64,000 bases of DNA from Deltaproteobacteria bacterium (lineage in GTDB: Bacteria > Desulfobacterota > Desulfomonilia > UBA1062). Positions 1-9,091 of the stretch are shown here, one piece after another. The translations under genes were made by a program, and so were the position numbers. Under the pieces are notes generated by a model. It ran no database searches, was not told where the DNA came from, and was given only the letters and a program-made list of their open reading frames with translations. The stretch covers positions 124,001-188,000 of the forward strand of contig JAHDOV010000004.1 in assembly GCA_018434685.1 (NCBI GenBank). The letters are read 5' to 3'. Position 1 is the stretch's first letter. Every line of letters starts with the position of its first letter.

Positions 1-774
1 CTCGGCCCGTGCCCCTTTAATGAGCAGGTCTCCTCTGGTTATGGCACCGGCCACGAGAAACGTTCCCACCTCTATCCTGTCCGGTATGACCTCGTACTCA
101 AGCCCGGAAAGCGACGACATCCCCTCTATGGTTATGGTGCTCTCTCCTGCGCCCTCGATACGGGCCCCCATCGTGATGAGCGCGTTGGCAAGGTCCACCA
201 CCTCCGGCTCTTTCGCGGCACCCTGGATGACCGTCGTGCCCTGTGCCAGGGTCGCTGCCATCATGATGTTCTCCGTGCCGCCGACAGTGGGCGTATCAAA
301 CACGATGGTCGCGCCCTTGATGCCTTCGGTTGAGGCCATGACATATCCGTGAGAGAGCGTGATGTCCGCCCCCATCTTGGTCAGTGCCTTGAGGTGCATG
401 TCGATAGGCCTCACCCCGATGGCACACCCTCCCGGCAGCGACACCTTTGCCCTTTTATATTTCGCCAGGAGCGGTCCGAGAACCAGGATCGACGCACGCA
501 TGCTCTTCACGAGCTCGTAGGGCGCCTCGTACGACACCAGGTTGGTGGGATCTATGGTGATGGTGTTACGCTCCGGGCGCTCAATACCCATCCCCAGGGT
601 AGAAAGCACGTCGGTGATTGTCGTGATATCGCGCAGCCTCGGTATATTGGTATAGATACAGGGGCCGTCGGCAAGGATCGAGGAACAGAGAACGGGCAGC
701 GCCGCATTCTTTGATCCGGATATGACGACCTCTCCCTCGAGGGATATTCCTCCCTGTATGATAAACTTATCCAT
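1..774 (-). CDS. murA: UDP-N-acetylglucosamine 1-carboxyvinyltransferase, N-terminal part
   Basis: First committed step of peptidoglycan synthesis: transfers enolpyruvate from PEP to UDP-GlcNAc in the cytoplasm. Reading the minus strand from 774 gives MDKFIIQGG, then GSKNAALP with the catalytic-site Lys at residue 22, and the PGGCAIGVRP loop with the PEP-binding Cys at about residue 117. That Cys is the fosfomycin target in the family. About 258 of the usual ~420 residues are present; the 3' end lies beyond the left edge. Its ATG overlaps the prmC stop by one base (TGATG), so the two are translationally coupled at the end of the rho-rpmE-prfA-prmC-murA run. Identification is very secure. Confidence 0.95.
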   Translation of the reverse strand, partial: MDKFIIQGGISLEGEVVISGSKNAALPVLCSSILADGPCIYTNIPRLRDITTITDVLSTLGMGIERPERNTITIDPTNLVSYEAPYELVKSMRASILVLGPLLAKYKRAKVSLPGGCAIGVRPIDMHLKALTKMGADITLSHGYVMASTEGIKGATIVFDTPTVGGTENIMMAATLAQGTTVIQGAAKEPEVVDLANALITMGARIEGAGESTITIEGMSSLSGLEYEVIPDRIEVGTFLVAGAITRGDLLIKGARAE

Positions 775-1622
775 CAGTTCACCCGCTCCATCACGATCGC
801 CCGCTCAGTGCCGGAGAGGTCTTTCAGCCAGGTTGCGACCCGTAATCCCTCCTGTGCGTGCACGAGACCGTCAATGGTCTCTTTCTGCCCATACCCCGCC
901 TCCATGATGAACACTCCTCCCGGACACAGGTGTGCCCGTGCCTGCTTTACGATCTCTTTTATTATATCGAGACCGTCTTTTCCACCAAAAAGGGCGCTTT
1001 GGGGCTCATAACGGACAACCTCTTCCTGAAGATCTCCGGCATCTCGCTCGGCAATATAGGGTGGGTTCATGATGATGAGGGGAAACCGGGCCCGAAGCGG
1101 AGAGAATCCCTCTCCTACAAGGAAGTGGACCCTCCCGGAAACGCCGTGCAGGGCGGCATTTTCCCTGGCAACGCCGACGGCGCGTGCGCTGATATCGCTC
1201 CCGAAGGCAACGAGGTCTGTCCGTTCGGCCAGCACAGAGATGATTACCGCGCCGGATCCGACTCCCAGTTCGAGGATACGGCAACTGGCAGGGGCAAGGG
1301 CCACGGCATGCTCCACCAGCAGCTCGGTATCAGGCCGCGGGATGAGGACCTGCCTGTTGACGAGAAACGTCCTGGAATAAAATTCCTTCTCTCCGAGAAT
1401 ATAGGCTGTGGGCTCTCTCTGAGCCCTGCGCCGGAGAAGGAGCCGGTACGATTCCAGTTCGTCGGTCGCCAGAGGCCGGTCCATATCCATATACAGGTCG
1501 ATCCGTTTGATGTTCAGGGCATGGGCCAGGAGGAGTTCGGCATCGAGCCTCGGGGTTTCAATGCCTTTGCCTTCCAGATAGGGCTTAGCCCAGGCAAGTA
1601 CCGCCCGTATGGTCCATCCCAC
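774..1622 (-). CDS. prmC: Peptide chain release factor N5-glutamine methyltransferase
   Basis: Methylates the Gln of the GGQ motif of release factors RF1 and RF2 using S-adenosylmethionine. The 282-residue length is typical. Visible motifs are IPRPDTE (94-100), the SAM-binding ILELGVGSGAV (116-126), and the NPPY catalytic motif (186-189) that grips the target glutamine. The gene starts three bases after the stop of prfA, which encodes its substrate, and overlaps murA at its own stop, so all belong to one minus-strand operon. Pairing prfA with prmC is common across bacteria. Confidence 0.96.
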   Translation of the reverse strand: MGWTIRAVLAWAKPYLEGKGIETPRLDAELLLAHALNIKRIDLYMDMDRPLATDELESYRLLLRRRAQREPTAYILGEKEFYSRTFLVNRQVLIPRPDTELLVEHAVALAPASCRILELGVGSGAVIISVLAERTDLVAFGSDISARAVGVARENAALHGVSGRVHFLVGEGFSPLRARFPLIIMNPPYIAERDAGDLQEEVVRYEPQSALFGGKDGLDIIKEIVKQARAHLCPGGVFIMEAGYGQKETIDGLVHAQEGLRVATWLKDLSGTERAIVMERVN

Positions 1623-1625
1623 GGG

Positions 1626-2693
1626 TCAACTCCCGGTCGAACTGAGTGCTTCGGCTTGATAGTGCGTGGAGAGTTCGTCGATAAGCTCGTCGAGATCTCC
1701 CTCGAGAATCTGGGGGAGTCGGTGAAGGGTGAGACCGATCCGGTGATCCGTGACCCTTCCCTGGGGAAAGTTATAGGTGCGGATCCGTTCACTCCGGTCT
1801 CCGCTCCCTACCTGGGACCGGCGCTGTGTTGCTATCTCCCTGTCCTGGTCTTCCTGCCTCTTCTGGAGGATGCGGGAACGGATGATCGTCAGTGCCTTGG
1901 CCTTGTTCTTGTGCTGAGACTTCTCGTCCTGGCAGGTTGCCACGATCCCGGTGGGAATATGGGTGATGCGGATCGCTGATTCTGTCTTGTTCACGTGCTG
2001 TCCGCCGGCACCCGAGGCCCTGTACGTATCGATCCTCAGGTCGGCTGCATCTATCTGAACATCGACCTCTTCTGCCTCGGGCAACACGGCCACCGTTACG
2101 GCCGAGGTATGAATCCTCCCGCTCGCCTCAGTGGCAGGGACCCGCTGAACCCGGTGAACACCGCTTTCGTACTTCAGCCGGGAAAAGACGCCCTTGCCCT
2201 GGATCCCGGCAATGACCTCCTTTATCCCCCCGATACCCGTATCGTTCATCTGCAGGATCTCGATCTTCCAGTTCTTTTCTTCTGCATACCGGGTATACAT
2301 CCGGAACAGATCTGCCGCGAACAGCCCTGCCTCTTCTCCCCCGGTGCCCGCCCGTATCTCCAGGATTACATTCCTGTTGTCGTTCGGGTCATGGGGAATG
2401 AAGAGGAGCTTCAGTTCGTGTTCGATCGCTTCTCTATCCTCGATCAGTTTACCCAGCTCGTCCCTGACCATTGCACGCATCTCGGGGTCCGGGTCTTCCA
2501 GCATGGATTCATGCCCCTCGATTTCCTCAACGACCTCCCTGAGGCGATGGTAGAGGGCCATGAATTCCTCGAGGTTTGCATGTTCCCTGGCGATCTCGGA
2601 GTAGTGGGCGTGATCCTGGAGAATGCTTGTCTCAGCCAGGAGATCGGAGAGCTCGTTATACCTCGCCTCGATCTCCTTTAATTTTTCCAGCAT
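1626..2693 (-). CDS. prfA: Peptide chain release factor 1
   Basis: Recognises UAA and UAG stop codons and triggers peptidyl-tRNA hydrolysis in the ribosomal A site. The protein is 355 residues, normal for the family. The stop-codon-reading PAT tripeptide lies at 186-188, which distinguishes it from RF2 (SPF). The catalytic GGQ lies at 230-232. The N-terminal 110 residues are helical and charged, as expected for domain 1. It sits between rpmE and prmC in the same orientation. No frameshift is seen. Confidence 0.97.
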   Translation of the reverse strand: MLEKLKEIEARYNELSDLLAETSILQDHAHYSEIAREHANLEEFMALYHRLREVVEEIEGHESMLEDPDPEMRAMVRDELGKLIEDREAIEHELKLLFIPHDPNDNRNVILEIRAGTGGEEAGLFAADLFRMYTRYAEEKNWKIEILQMNDTGIGGIKEVIAGIQGKGVFSRLKYESGVHRVQRVPATEASGRIHTSAVTVAVLPEAEEVDVQIDAADLRIDTYRASGAGGQHVNKTESAIRITHIPTGIVATCQDEKSQHKNKAKALTIIRSRILQKRQEDQDREIATQRRSQVGSGDRSERIRTYNFPQGRVTDHRIGLTLHRLPQILEGDLDELIDELSTHYQAEALSSTGS

Positions 2694-2711
2694 AGGTTTA
2701 TGTCTGAAGGG

Positions 2712-2930
2712 TTATTTTGTAGTCTTCTTCAGGTAGTCTCCGTATTTTCTTCTGAACAGTTCTGCCTTGCCTGCTACTGAGGTGAGTCGCTGCTGGCCGG
2801 TGTAGAACGGATGGCATGCACTGCAGATTTCGATCCGTATATCCTCTTTGGTCGAACGGGTCTGAAAACTGTTGCCGCAGGCACAGGTAACCGTAGTATC
2901 AAAATATTCAGGATGTGTATCTTTCTTCAT
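2712..2930 (-). CDS. rpmE: 50S ribosomal protein L31, zinc-binding form
   Basis: Large-subunit protein that bridges the subunits. At 72 residues it has four zinc-ligand cysteines (C16, C18, C36, C39), so this is the C+ form, which depends on zinc. Zinc-limited bacteria often swap it for a cysteine-free paralogue, not seen here. It begins 12 bases after the rho stop and lies 18 bases before prfA, inside the operon. Confidence 0.96.
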   Translation of the reverse strand: MKKDTHPEYFDTTVTCACGNSFQTRSTKEDIRIEICSACHPFYTGQQRLTSVAGKAELFRRKYGDYLKKTTK

Positions 2931-2942
2931 TTTCCTTGCTCC

Positions 2943-4190
2943 CTATTTATTCATTGATTCCAGGAAGTCGGCATTATTATCCGTCTTTGATAATTTGTCC
3001 AGTAAAAATTCAATACTGTCTATGGGGTTGAGCGGGCTCAAGAGCTTTCTCAATATCCAGATCCTGTCGAGCTGATCTTTGGGAAGCAGGAGCTCCTCTT
3101 TCCTCGTGCCGGATTTCGAAATGTCGATAGCCGGAAACACCCGCCGCTCCATGATGGACCGGTCGAGGTGGATCTCCATGTTGCCCGTTCCCTTGAACTC
3201 TTCGTAGATGACCTCGTCCATGCGGCTTCCGGTATCGACCAGTGCCGTGGCGATGATCGTGATGCTCCCGCCTTCCTCGATATTCCGCGCAGCGCCGAAA
3301 AACCGCTTCGGTTTCTGCAGGGCATTGGCGTCGATGCCACCGGAGAGGAGCTTGCCCGAAGGGGGACACACCGTATTGTGCGCCCGCGCGAGCCGGGTGA
3401 GCGAATCCAGGAGGATCACCACGTCTTTCTTGTATTCCACGAGACGCTTGGCCTTCTCCATCACCATCCGGGCCACCTGCACGTGCCGGGAAGCAGGCTC
3501 GTCAAAGGTGGAGGCGATAACCTCTCCATTTACCGATCGCTGCATGTCGGTAACCTCTTCGGGACGCTCGTCGATGAGCAGGACCATGAGCACGACCTCG
3601 GGATGGTTGGCGGTGATGCTGTTTGCAATATTCTGAAGCATCATGGTCTTACCGGCCTTCGGGGGAGAAACGACAATACCTCGCTGTCCCTTGCCGATGG
3701 GGGCTAGGAGATCCAGCGACCGCCCGGTGAGATTGTCGGTACCGGTCTCTAAGGTGAACTTTTCGTCGGGGTACAGCGGGGTGAGGTTATCGAAGGGCAC
3801 CCGGTGCTTTGCCTCTTCCGGGTCTTCTCCGTTGATGGTCTCAAGCTTGAGCAGCGCAAAGTACCGTTCGTTGTCTTTCGGCGGACGGATCTGCCCGCGG
3901 ACCTCATCACCATTCTTGAGGTTGAACCTTCTTATCTGCGATGGAGACACATAGATATCGTCCGGGCCGGGCAGATAGCTGTAATCGGCCGAGCGGAGAA
4001 ACCCAAAGCCATCCGGAAGGATCTCAAGGGTCCCCTGCCCGGATATGTATACATCTTTTTCTGCCTGTGCCTGAAGTATCGCGAAGATGAGCTCCTGCCT
4101 GGTCATGGTTGCTGAACCTTCTATTTCCAGGGCGTTGGCGGCCTCAAGCAGTTCTTTGGGGTCCACCTTTTTTAAATCTTCTAAATGCAT
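2943..4190 (-). CDS. rho: Transcription termination factor Rho
   Basis: Hexameric RNA-dependent ATPase/helicase that ends transcription of untranslated RNA. The 415 residues comprise an N-terminal helical domain (1-45), a cold-shock-like primary RNA-binding domain (about 50-120, with DGFGFLRS), Walker A SPPKAGKT at 175-182, and a later Walker B ([10 protein letters not shown]) and R-loop region. There is no long N-terminal insertion of the kind seen in actinobacteria. It is the first gene of the operon that continues with rpmE, prfA, prmC and murA. Confidence 0.97.
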   Translation of the reverse strand: MHLEDLKKVDPKELLEAANALEIEGSATMTRQELIFAILQAQAEKDVYISGQGTLEILPDGFGFLRSADYSYLPGPDDIYVSPSQIRRFNLKNGDEVRGQIRPPKDNERYFALLKLETINGEDPEEAKHRVPFDNLTPLYPDEKFTLETGTDNLTGRSLDLLAPIGKGQRGIVVSPPKAGKTMMLQNIANSITANHPEVVLMVLLIDERPEEVTDMQRSVNGEVIASTFDEPASRHVQVARMVMEKAKRLVEYKKDVVILLDSLTRLARAHNTVCPPSGKLLSGGIDANALQKPKRFFGAARNIEEGGSITIIATALVDTGSRMDEVIYEEFKGTGNMEIHLDRSIMERRVFPAIDISKSGTRKEELLLPKDQLDRIWILRKLLSPLNPIDSIEFLLDKLSKTDNNADFLESMNK

Positions 4191-4263
4191 ATCTTATCCT
4201 TTCGGCTATTTGAAGTGGTGTGGAGCAGATAAATGAAGATACACTACAAAAATGGTACACATT

Positions 4264-4292
4264 GAAGTAAAGGAAACACGAGCCGTTGTCAA
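4264..4292 (-). promoter_or_regulatory. Possible sigma-70 promoter for rho operon
   Basis: On the minus strand a perfect TTGACA (4287-4292) stands 17 bases from TACTTC (4264-4269), a poor -10 match. It lies between the terminator of the upstream beta-oxidation operon and the rho start at 4190, leaving a leader of about 70 bases. The -35 is convincing, the -10 is not. Confidence 0.35.
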
Positions 4293-4326
4293 GGACAAAA
4301 ATTGGGCGGCCAGCCGGCCGCCCAAT
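4293..4326 (-). terminator. Rho-independent terminator of the fad-like operon
   Basis: A perfect 11-bp stem (ATTGGGCGGCC with GGCCGCCCAAT, four-base loop) at 4301-4326 is followed on the minus strand by a U-rich run (TTTTTGTCCTT). It lies 35 bases past the stop of the hydroxyacyl-CoA dehydrogenase gene and so ends that operon. Confidence 0.85.
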
Positions 4327-4360
4327 TGTATGATCCTACCTGAAAGATGCTGCTGCAGCC

Positions 4361-6439
4361 TTATGCTGTTTCCAGCGGATTTGCGCCGTGGAATTTCTTG
4401 CCGCAGATCTTCTCGGAGTAGCCTTTCTGATCCAGATACGGGGTGACTCCGCCCATGAAGAAGGGCCAGCCTGCACCCATGATCAAGCCGGTATCGACGT
4501 CCTTGGGACTTGCAACCACACCCTCTTTGAGGATGAGGCCCACTTCCAGGGCAACACGCTCCATGACGCGATCCTTGATCTCCTCATCGGTGAAGCTCTT
4601 GTTTCCCTGCGGCCAGCCTGCCTTGATCTCGGGATCGACATCGATGCCGGTTTCGGTGAAGGTGAGCAGAGATTTCTTGCCCTTTGCCACCAGGTTCTTG
4701 AGCCCCGCGCTGACCGGGAACCGATCAGGCCATGCAGCATTGAGGGTTTCCTGTACGTGCAGCGAAATCGCCGGACCCACGAGTGCCGCCAGGGTGAACG
4801 GAGACATGGGGAAGCCGAGATCCACTACTGCATTGTCCACCTGCATGAAATCCGCACCCTCGTCGATGCACTGGAAGATGCCGTCCATCCAGGCCAGCAG
4901 GATCCTGTTCACGAGGAATGCCGGGGCATTCTTCACGAGAACCGGGGTCTTCTTGATCTTCTTGGCGATATCGAACGCGGTTGCCAGAGCGACTTCGCTC
5001 GTCTTTTCCGCCTTGATGATCTCGACAAGCGGCAGCACGGCGATGGGGTTGAAGAAGTGGAATCCCACGACCCGGGACGGATCCTTGAGGTTCTTGGCCA
5101 TCTCGGTGATGTCGAGCGATGAGGTGTTGGTCAGGAACAGACACTCAGGCTTGCAGACCCCTTCGAGTTCGCCGAAGACCTTCTGCTTGATGCCGACCTC
5201 TTCGAATACTGCCTCGATCACGAAATCGCAGTCTTCGAACCCGTCATAGGTGACGGTCCCGGTAATGAGATCTTCACCGATCCACCTGGCATCGGCTGCA
5301 CTCAGCCTGCCCTTCTGGGCGGTCTTGCCGAGTTGCTCTCTCACATAGCTCAGGCCCTTGTCCACGAACTCCTGCTTGATATCTTTCATGACAACCGGGC
5401 ACTGGTATCTCTGGGCGAACAGCAGCGCCATCTGAGAAGCCATGAGGCCTGCACCGATGATGCCGATCTTGTTGATGTTGTAGCCCCTGACCTCTTTCGG
5501 CGGTCTTCCCGGAAGCTTCTTGGCCCGGCGCTGGGTGAGGTCGAAGGAGTAGACGCTCGAGAGGAACTGGTTTGATTTGATCATGTCAGCCAGGGTCTGG
5601 CTCTCCTGCTCAAACCCTTCATCCCAGGACCATCCTGCCGCACCCTTGATCAAATCGAGGGCCTTGAACGGTGCAATCGCGCCGGAATGAACCTTGCCCA
5701 TGATTGCGAGCTTGGTATTGTTATAGAGCTCGTCGCTCACCTTCGGGTCAACGGACTTGCGCTCGATCTTCTCTTCGCCGGTAATGATCCTCTCGAGGAG
5801 AGCACGGGACTCATCCACGAACTCCACCGGCTTGAACATCCTGTCTGCAAGACCCATCTTGAAGGCCTTCTTGGAGTTGATCATGCGGTTCATGCTCAGC
5901 GGATTGGTGATGATGAGCTCGATGGCAACTTCCGGACCGGCCAGTTTTGTCACGAGCTGGGTTCCGCCCCATCCCGGGATCAGGTTGAGGAAGGTTTCGG
6001 GAAGTGCATAGTGATCGCACCCGCCGGGACTCTCGGAGATGGTCCGGTAGTCATGGTACAGACCGACCTCGGTACCGCCGCCCATGGCAGCACCGTTGAT
6101 GGCGGCCAGGGTCGGGATCTTGAGATCCATGATCCGCTTGAACGCGGCATGCCCTGTCCTGCCGATCTGGAGGGCATCCTCGCGGGACATGGCCGGATCA
6201 ACGCTCATGATGTCGGCGCCGACATTGAAGATGAAGGGTTTTCCGGTGAGGAGCCAGCCTTTTACATCCGGGTCTGCCTCGACGATATCGAGGACCTTGT
6301 TCAGCGACTCGAGCGCCTCAAAGCCCCAGGTATTGGGGATGTTATAGCTTTCGCCATTGTCCATGGTGACGATAGCGATCTTGCCTGCCTTTTTGGATTC
6401 ATAAAAATTGAGTTTGCACTGGGTGACATACTTAGCCAT
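4361..6439 (-). CDS. Fused enoyl-CoA hydratase / 3-hydroxyacyl-CoA dehydrogenase (FadB/FadJ type)
   Basis: Catalyses two successive beta-oxidation steps, hydrating trans-2-enoyl-CoA and oxidising L-3-hydroxyacyl-CoA with NAD. The crotonase domain fills residues 1-300; its two catalytic glutamates are present (E124 in GGGTE, E148 in LPET). The dehydrogenase domain follows, with NAD-binding GAGLM at 329-333 and the catalytic His at 461 in HFFNP. The 692-residue length is close to E. coli FadB and FadJ. The thiolase gene precedes it by 12 bases, giving a complete beta-oxidation pair. In an anaerobe this could serve fatty-acid degradation or run in reverse; the sequence does not tell which. Confidence 0.92.
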   Translation of the reverse strand: MAKYVTQCKLNFYESKKAGKIAIVTMDNGESYNIPNTWGFEALESLNKVLDIVEADPDVKGWLLTGKPFIFNVGADIMSVDPAMSREDALQIGRTGHAAFKRIMDLKIPTLAAINGAAMGGGTEVGLYHDYRTISESPGGCDHYALPETFLNLIPGWGGTQLVTKLAGPEVAIELIITNPLSMNRMINSKKAFKMGLADRMFKPVEFVDESRALLERIITGEEKIERKSVDPKVSDELYNNTKLAIMGKVHSGAIAPFKALDLIKGAAGWSWDEGFEQESQTLADMIKSNQFLSSVYSFDLTQRRAKKLPGRPPKEVRGYNINKIGIIGAGLMASQMALLFAQRYQCPVVMKDIKQEFVDKGLSYVREQLGKTAQKGRLSAADARWIGEDLITGTVTYDGFEDCDFVIEAVFEEVGIKQKVFGELEGVCKPECLFLTNTSSLDITEMAKNLKDPSRVVGFHFFNPIAVLPLVEIIKAEKTSEVALATAFDIAKKIKKTPVLVKNAPAFLVNRILLAWMDGIFQCIDEGADFMQVDNAVVDLGFPMSPFTLAALVGPAISLHVQETLNAAWPDRFPVSAGLKNLVAKGKKSLLTFTETGIDVDPEIKAGWPQGNKSFTDEEIKDRVMERVALEVGLILKEGVVASPKDVDTGLIMGAGWPFFMGGVTPYLDQKGYSEKICGKKFHGANPLETA

Positions 6440-6451
6440 AAGTCTAACCTC

Positions 6452-7660
6452 CTAAAAGTCTTTGCCTACAACATTTTCCCAGAGGATAGATCCGCCCATA
6501 CCGAGACCAACGCACATGGTGGTAAGGCCGTACTTAGCATCCGGGTTCATCTCGAAATCCTGTGCGAGCTGTATGCTCAAGCGCACACCAGAGCTTGCCA
6601 ACGGGTGACCCACAGCAATGGTCCCGCCGTAGGGGTTCAGCCTCGGGTCTTCAGGAAACTTCATACCGAAGTGCTTCATGAATCCCACTGCCTGGACAGC
6701 AAAGGCCTCGTTGAGCTCGATGAGATCAAGGTCATCGAATTTCATGCCGAAGTTCTTCAGCACCTTTTCCGTTGCCGGGACCGGGCCCCACCCCATAATG
6801 GAAGGATCAACACCCACGAATGCAGCACCGATGTAGCGCATCTTGGGTTTGATGCCCAGCTCTTTGCACTTCTGTCCTGACATGAGCACTGATGCGCATG
6901 CACCGTCGTTGAGGCCTGAGGAATTTCCTGCGGTAACCTTGCCCGCCTTCTTGAACGGGGTCTTCAGGTTCCGCATGCCTTCAATGGTTGCACCGCGTCT
7001 GGCCTGCTCGTCCTTGTTGGCGACCTTCCAGCCGTCCTTGGTGAATACCGCCATGTCCACACAGTGCTTGTCATAGTAGCCATTGTCCAGGGCATCGAAG
7101 TATCGCTTCGTTACCATGAGCGCATACTGGTCACTCTCTTCCTTCGTCACCGGCGCCTCGCCGTTTTCCGGCATCCAGTCGTGTAGTTTCTCCGCAGTAT
7201 TTCCCATGTTGAAATATTTAACCTCAACCATCTTTTCGGATACGATCCTCGGGTTGGGGTCTGCCGTGGCACCCATGGGGTGGTGTGCCATGTGCTCCAC
7301 ACCGCCGGCAATGATGATGTCGGCGCTGCCGGTCCTGATGAACGAACCGCCGATGGCCTGGCAGGTCATGCCGCCTGCACACATCCTGTCTACGGAGAAG
7401 CCGGCAACCTTATCGGGCAGGCCTGCGGTCAAGACCGTGGTACGGCCCATGGTGGTACCCTGATCGCCCTCCTGGGTTGTTGCACCCCAGATGTTGTCAT
7501 CTACTTCATCCCAGGGGACATTGGGGTTCCTTCTCATAAGCTCCCGCATGACCTTGTTCACCAGGTCGTCAGCACGCGTGGTCCAGTAGAACCCGTCCGG
7601 TCTTGCCTTGCCGAACCACGTACGAACGCCATCTACAAAATAGGCATCTCTCAAATCCAT
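6452..7660 (-). CDS. Thiolase (acetyl-CoA C-acyltransferase)
   Basis: Thiolytic cleavage of 3-ketoacyl-CoA, or condensation in reverse. The ATG at 7660 is chosen because AAGGAGG stands just upstream of it; an in-frame upstream extension to 7717 lacks one. The resulting protein has 402 residues. The acylated Cys is C94 in DRMCAGG; the C-terminal GHPLASSG and CVGLGMG motifs carry the catalytic His and second Cys. It is the first gene of a two-gene operon with the hydratase/dehydrogenase fusion. Whether it prefers long-chain or acetoacetyl substrates cannot be judged. Confidence 0.92.
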   Translation of the reverse strand: MDLRDAYFVDGVRTWFGKARPDGFYWTTRADDLVNKVMRELMRRNPNVPWDEVDDNIWGATTQEGDQGTTMGRTTVLTAGLPDKVAGFSVDRMCAGGMTCQAIGGSFIRTGSADIIIAGGVEHMAHHPMGATADPNPRIVSEKMVEVKYFNMGNTAEKLHDWMPENGEAPVTKEESDQYALMVTKRYFDALDNGYYDKHCVDMAVFTKDGWKVANKDEQARRGATIEGMRNLKTPFKKAGKVTAGNSSGLNDGACASVLMSGQKCKELGIKPKMRYIGAAFVGVDPSIMGWGPVPATEKVLKNFGMKFDDLDLIELNEAFAVQAVGFMKHFGMKFPEDPRLNPYGGTIAVGHPLASSGVRLSIQLAQDFEMNPDAKYGLTTMCVGLGMGGSILWENVVGKDF

Positions 7661-7746
7661 ATTTCCCTCCTTCTTAGTGTATAAACGTCGCCTTGTGTAT
7701 GGACAGCCAAAAAACACGATATTCCGGCTGTTTTAATCAATGGATA

Positions 7747-7776
7747 GATATACCCCCCTGCAGCGAGTGATGTCAA
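7747..7776 (-). promoter_or_regulatory. Sigma-70-like promoter for the thiolase operon
   Basis: Minus-strand TTGACA (7771-7776) is followed after 18 bases by TATATC (7747-7752). Transcription would start about 75-80 bases upstream of the thiolase ATG. The spacer contains a G6 run. Confidence 0.5.
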
Positions 7777-7861
7777 GGCATTTCTGAATGACGGTTCATT
7801 TTTCCAGCAGAAAAGCGAGTTTGTTGACCGGGCTGTCAACAGGTTAAAAAGAAATACTATT

Positions 7862-9091
7862 TTAATATAATATTCTCATCGGATTGACGTCGCGGGATAT
7901 CCCCTTGACGTGAATGGCCCCCATCGGTTCGAATTCGACCCCCAGAGAGGTACCCTCGGGTATCAGGTTCATGGTCGCGCTCAGGACGATGATCTCTCCC
8001 GGTTTAGAGATGGACTCGAGCCGTTGAGCCAGGTTCACCGGTTCTCCGATGACCGTGTAGTTCATCTGTTCTTTCGTGCCGATGTTACCCGCTATTGCCA
8101 CCCCGGAGGCGATCCCGATGCCCACATCTATAGGAATGAGCCCGTCCGCCTGCAGACTTTGCTTGAGCGCCTGCACGTTTTTCTGCATGTCAACGGCACA
8201 TTGAATGGCCTTTAGTGCATCCTTCTCGTCCGTATCCGGTATCCCGAAGACGGCCATGACCCCATCTCCCAGAAATTTGTCCAGCATGCCCCCATGCTTG
8301 AAGATCACCGGCACCACGGTTTCAAAAAACCGGTTGAGGACCTCGACCACATCCTCGACGGCATTGACTTCCACCAGCGAGGTAAATCCGGTGATATCGG
8401 CAAAGACGACGCTTACCACCTTGCGCTGTCCGCCGAGCCCGGTCATGCGGTTGTCCGCAACGAGGTGTTCGGCAAGGCCGGGGGAAAAATACCGCCCGAG
8501 ATTGATACGTTTCTTCTCGAGATCCAGAAGATCCTGGTAGGTCCGCACAAGGGATGCGGTAATGGAGAGCTGATCGGCTATGAGTTCGAAGAATCTCAGA
8601 TCATTGGGCCCGAAAGAACTCGTAACATTATCCCTGAAATTGATCACACCGATGCACGTCCCCTCGGCCACGATGGGTACGCAGGCCAGGGATCCCTTCT
8701 GCCTGGTCCCCCGGTCGGAAAAGTTCGGATCTTTCGTCACGTCGGGGATGTAGAGCGTCCGGGCGGTCTCGAAGACCCTGCCGGCTATGCCCTCTCCCTT
8801 TTTCAAAAGGATCGGAGGTCTCTTGGGAGAATCTCCCCGCATGGACGCGCTGACAATAGTCAGCGTCTGCGTCTCCTCGTCTACAAGCATGACCGATACA
8901 CTGAAGATCCCCGTTGCCTTTTTTATGATATCGAGCTGGCGCATGAACAGCTGGTTGCCATGCGAGAGTCTCGCCCCCTTGAGTGCCTCGCCGAGCTCCT
9001 TCAGGAGAGAAAGCTCCGCGATCTTCTGCTCGTATCCCTCTTCCAGGGAGACGATCCGTTCTTTGAGGGTGGTTTCGATATCACGCTCCAT
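7862..9091 (-). CDS. GAF-domain class III adenylate cyclase
   Basis: Predicted soluble cyclase making cAMP. Residues 1-40 form a coiled-coil-like lead, residues 45-185 a GAF sensor domain, and residues 222-409 a class III cyclase catalytic domain. The two metal aspartates are D232 (FADITGFT) and D276 (FLGDG). K272 stands at the adenine-specifying position, and a Thr replaces the partner Asp (NYTVIGEPVN). This fits class IIIb adenylate rather than guanylate cyclases. The transition-state Asn and Arg (VNLAQR) are kept, so it should be active. The GAF ligand is unknown. The gene overlaps the HDOD gene by 11 bases, implying coupled translation and a shared signalling role. No membrane segment is seen. 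Confidence 0.88.
   Translation of the reverse strand: MERDIETTLKERIVSLEEGYEQKIAELSLLKELGEALKGARLSHGNQLFMRQLDIIKKATGIFSVSVMLVDEETQTLTIVSASMRGDSPKRPPILLKKGEGIAGRVFETARTLYIPDVTKDPNFSDRGTRQKGSLACVPIVAEGTCIGVINFRDNVTSSFGPNDLRFFELIADQLSITASLVRTYQDLLDLEKKRINLGRYFSPGLAEHLVADNRMTGLGGQRKVVSVVFADITGFTSLVEVNAVEDVVEVLNRFFETVVPVIFKHGGMLDKFLGDGVMAVFGIPDTDEKDALKAIQCAVDMQKNVQALKQSLQADGLIPIDVGIGIASGVAIAGNIGTKEQMNYTVIGEPVNLAQRLESISKPGEIIVLSATMNLIPEGTSLGVEFEPMGAIHVKGISRDVNPMRILY

Noticed and set aside
858-1979. Plus-strand open frame of 373 codons across prmC and prfA
   Set aside because: It lies opposite two well-supported genes with full motif sets, has no ribosome site, and its translation has no recognisable domain.
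5687-6880. Plus-strand open frame of 397 codons
   Set aside because: It is the antisense of the hydratase/dehydrogenase and thiolase genes; such long shadows are common in GC-rich coding DNA.
7823-7840. Inverted repeat GTTGAC/GTCAAC after the adenylate cyclase gene
   Set aside because: Only six base pairs and no U-tract; not enough for a terminator call.
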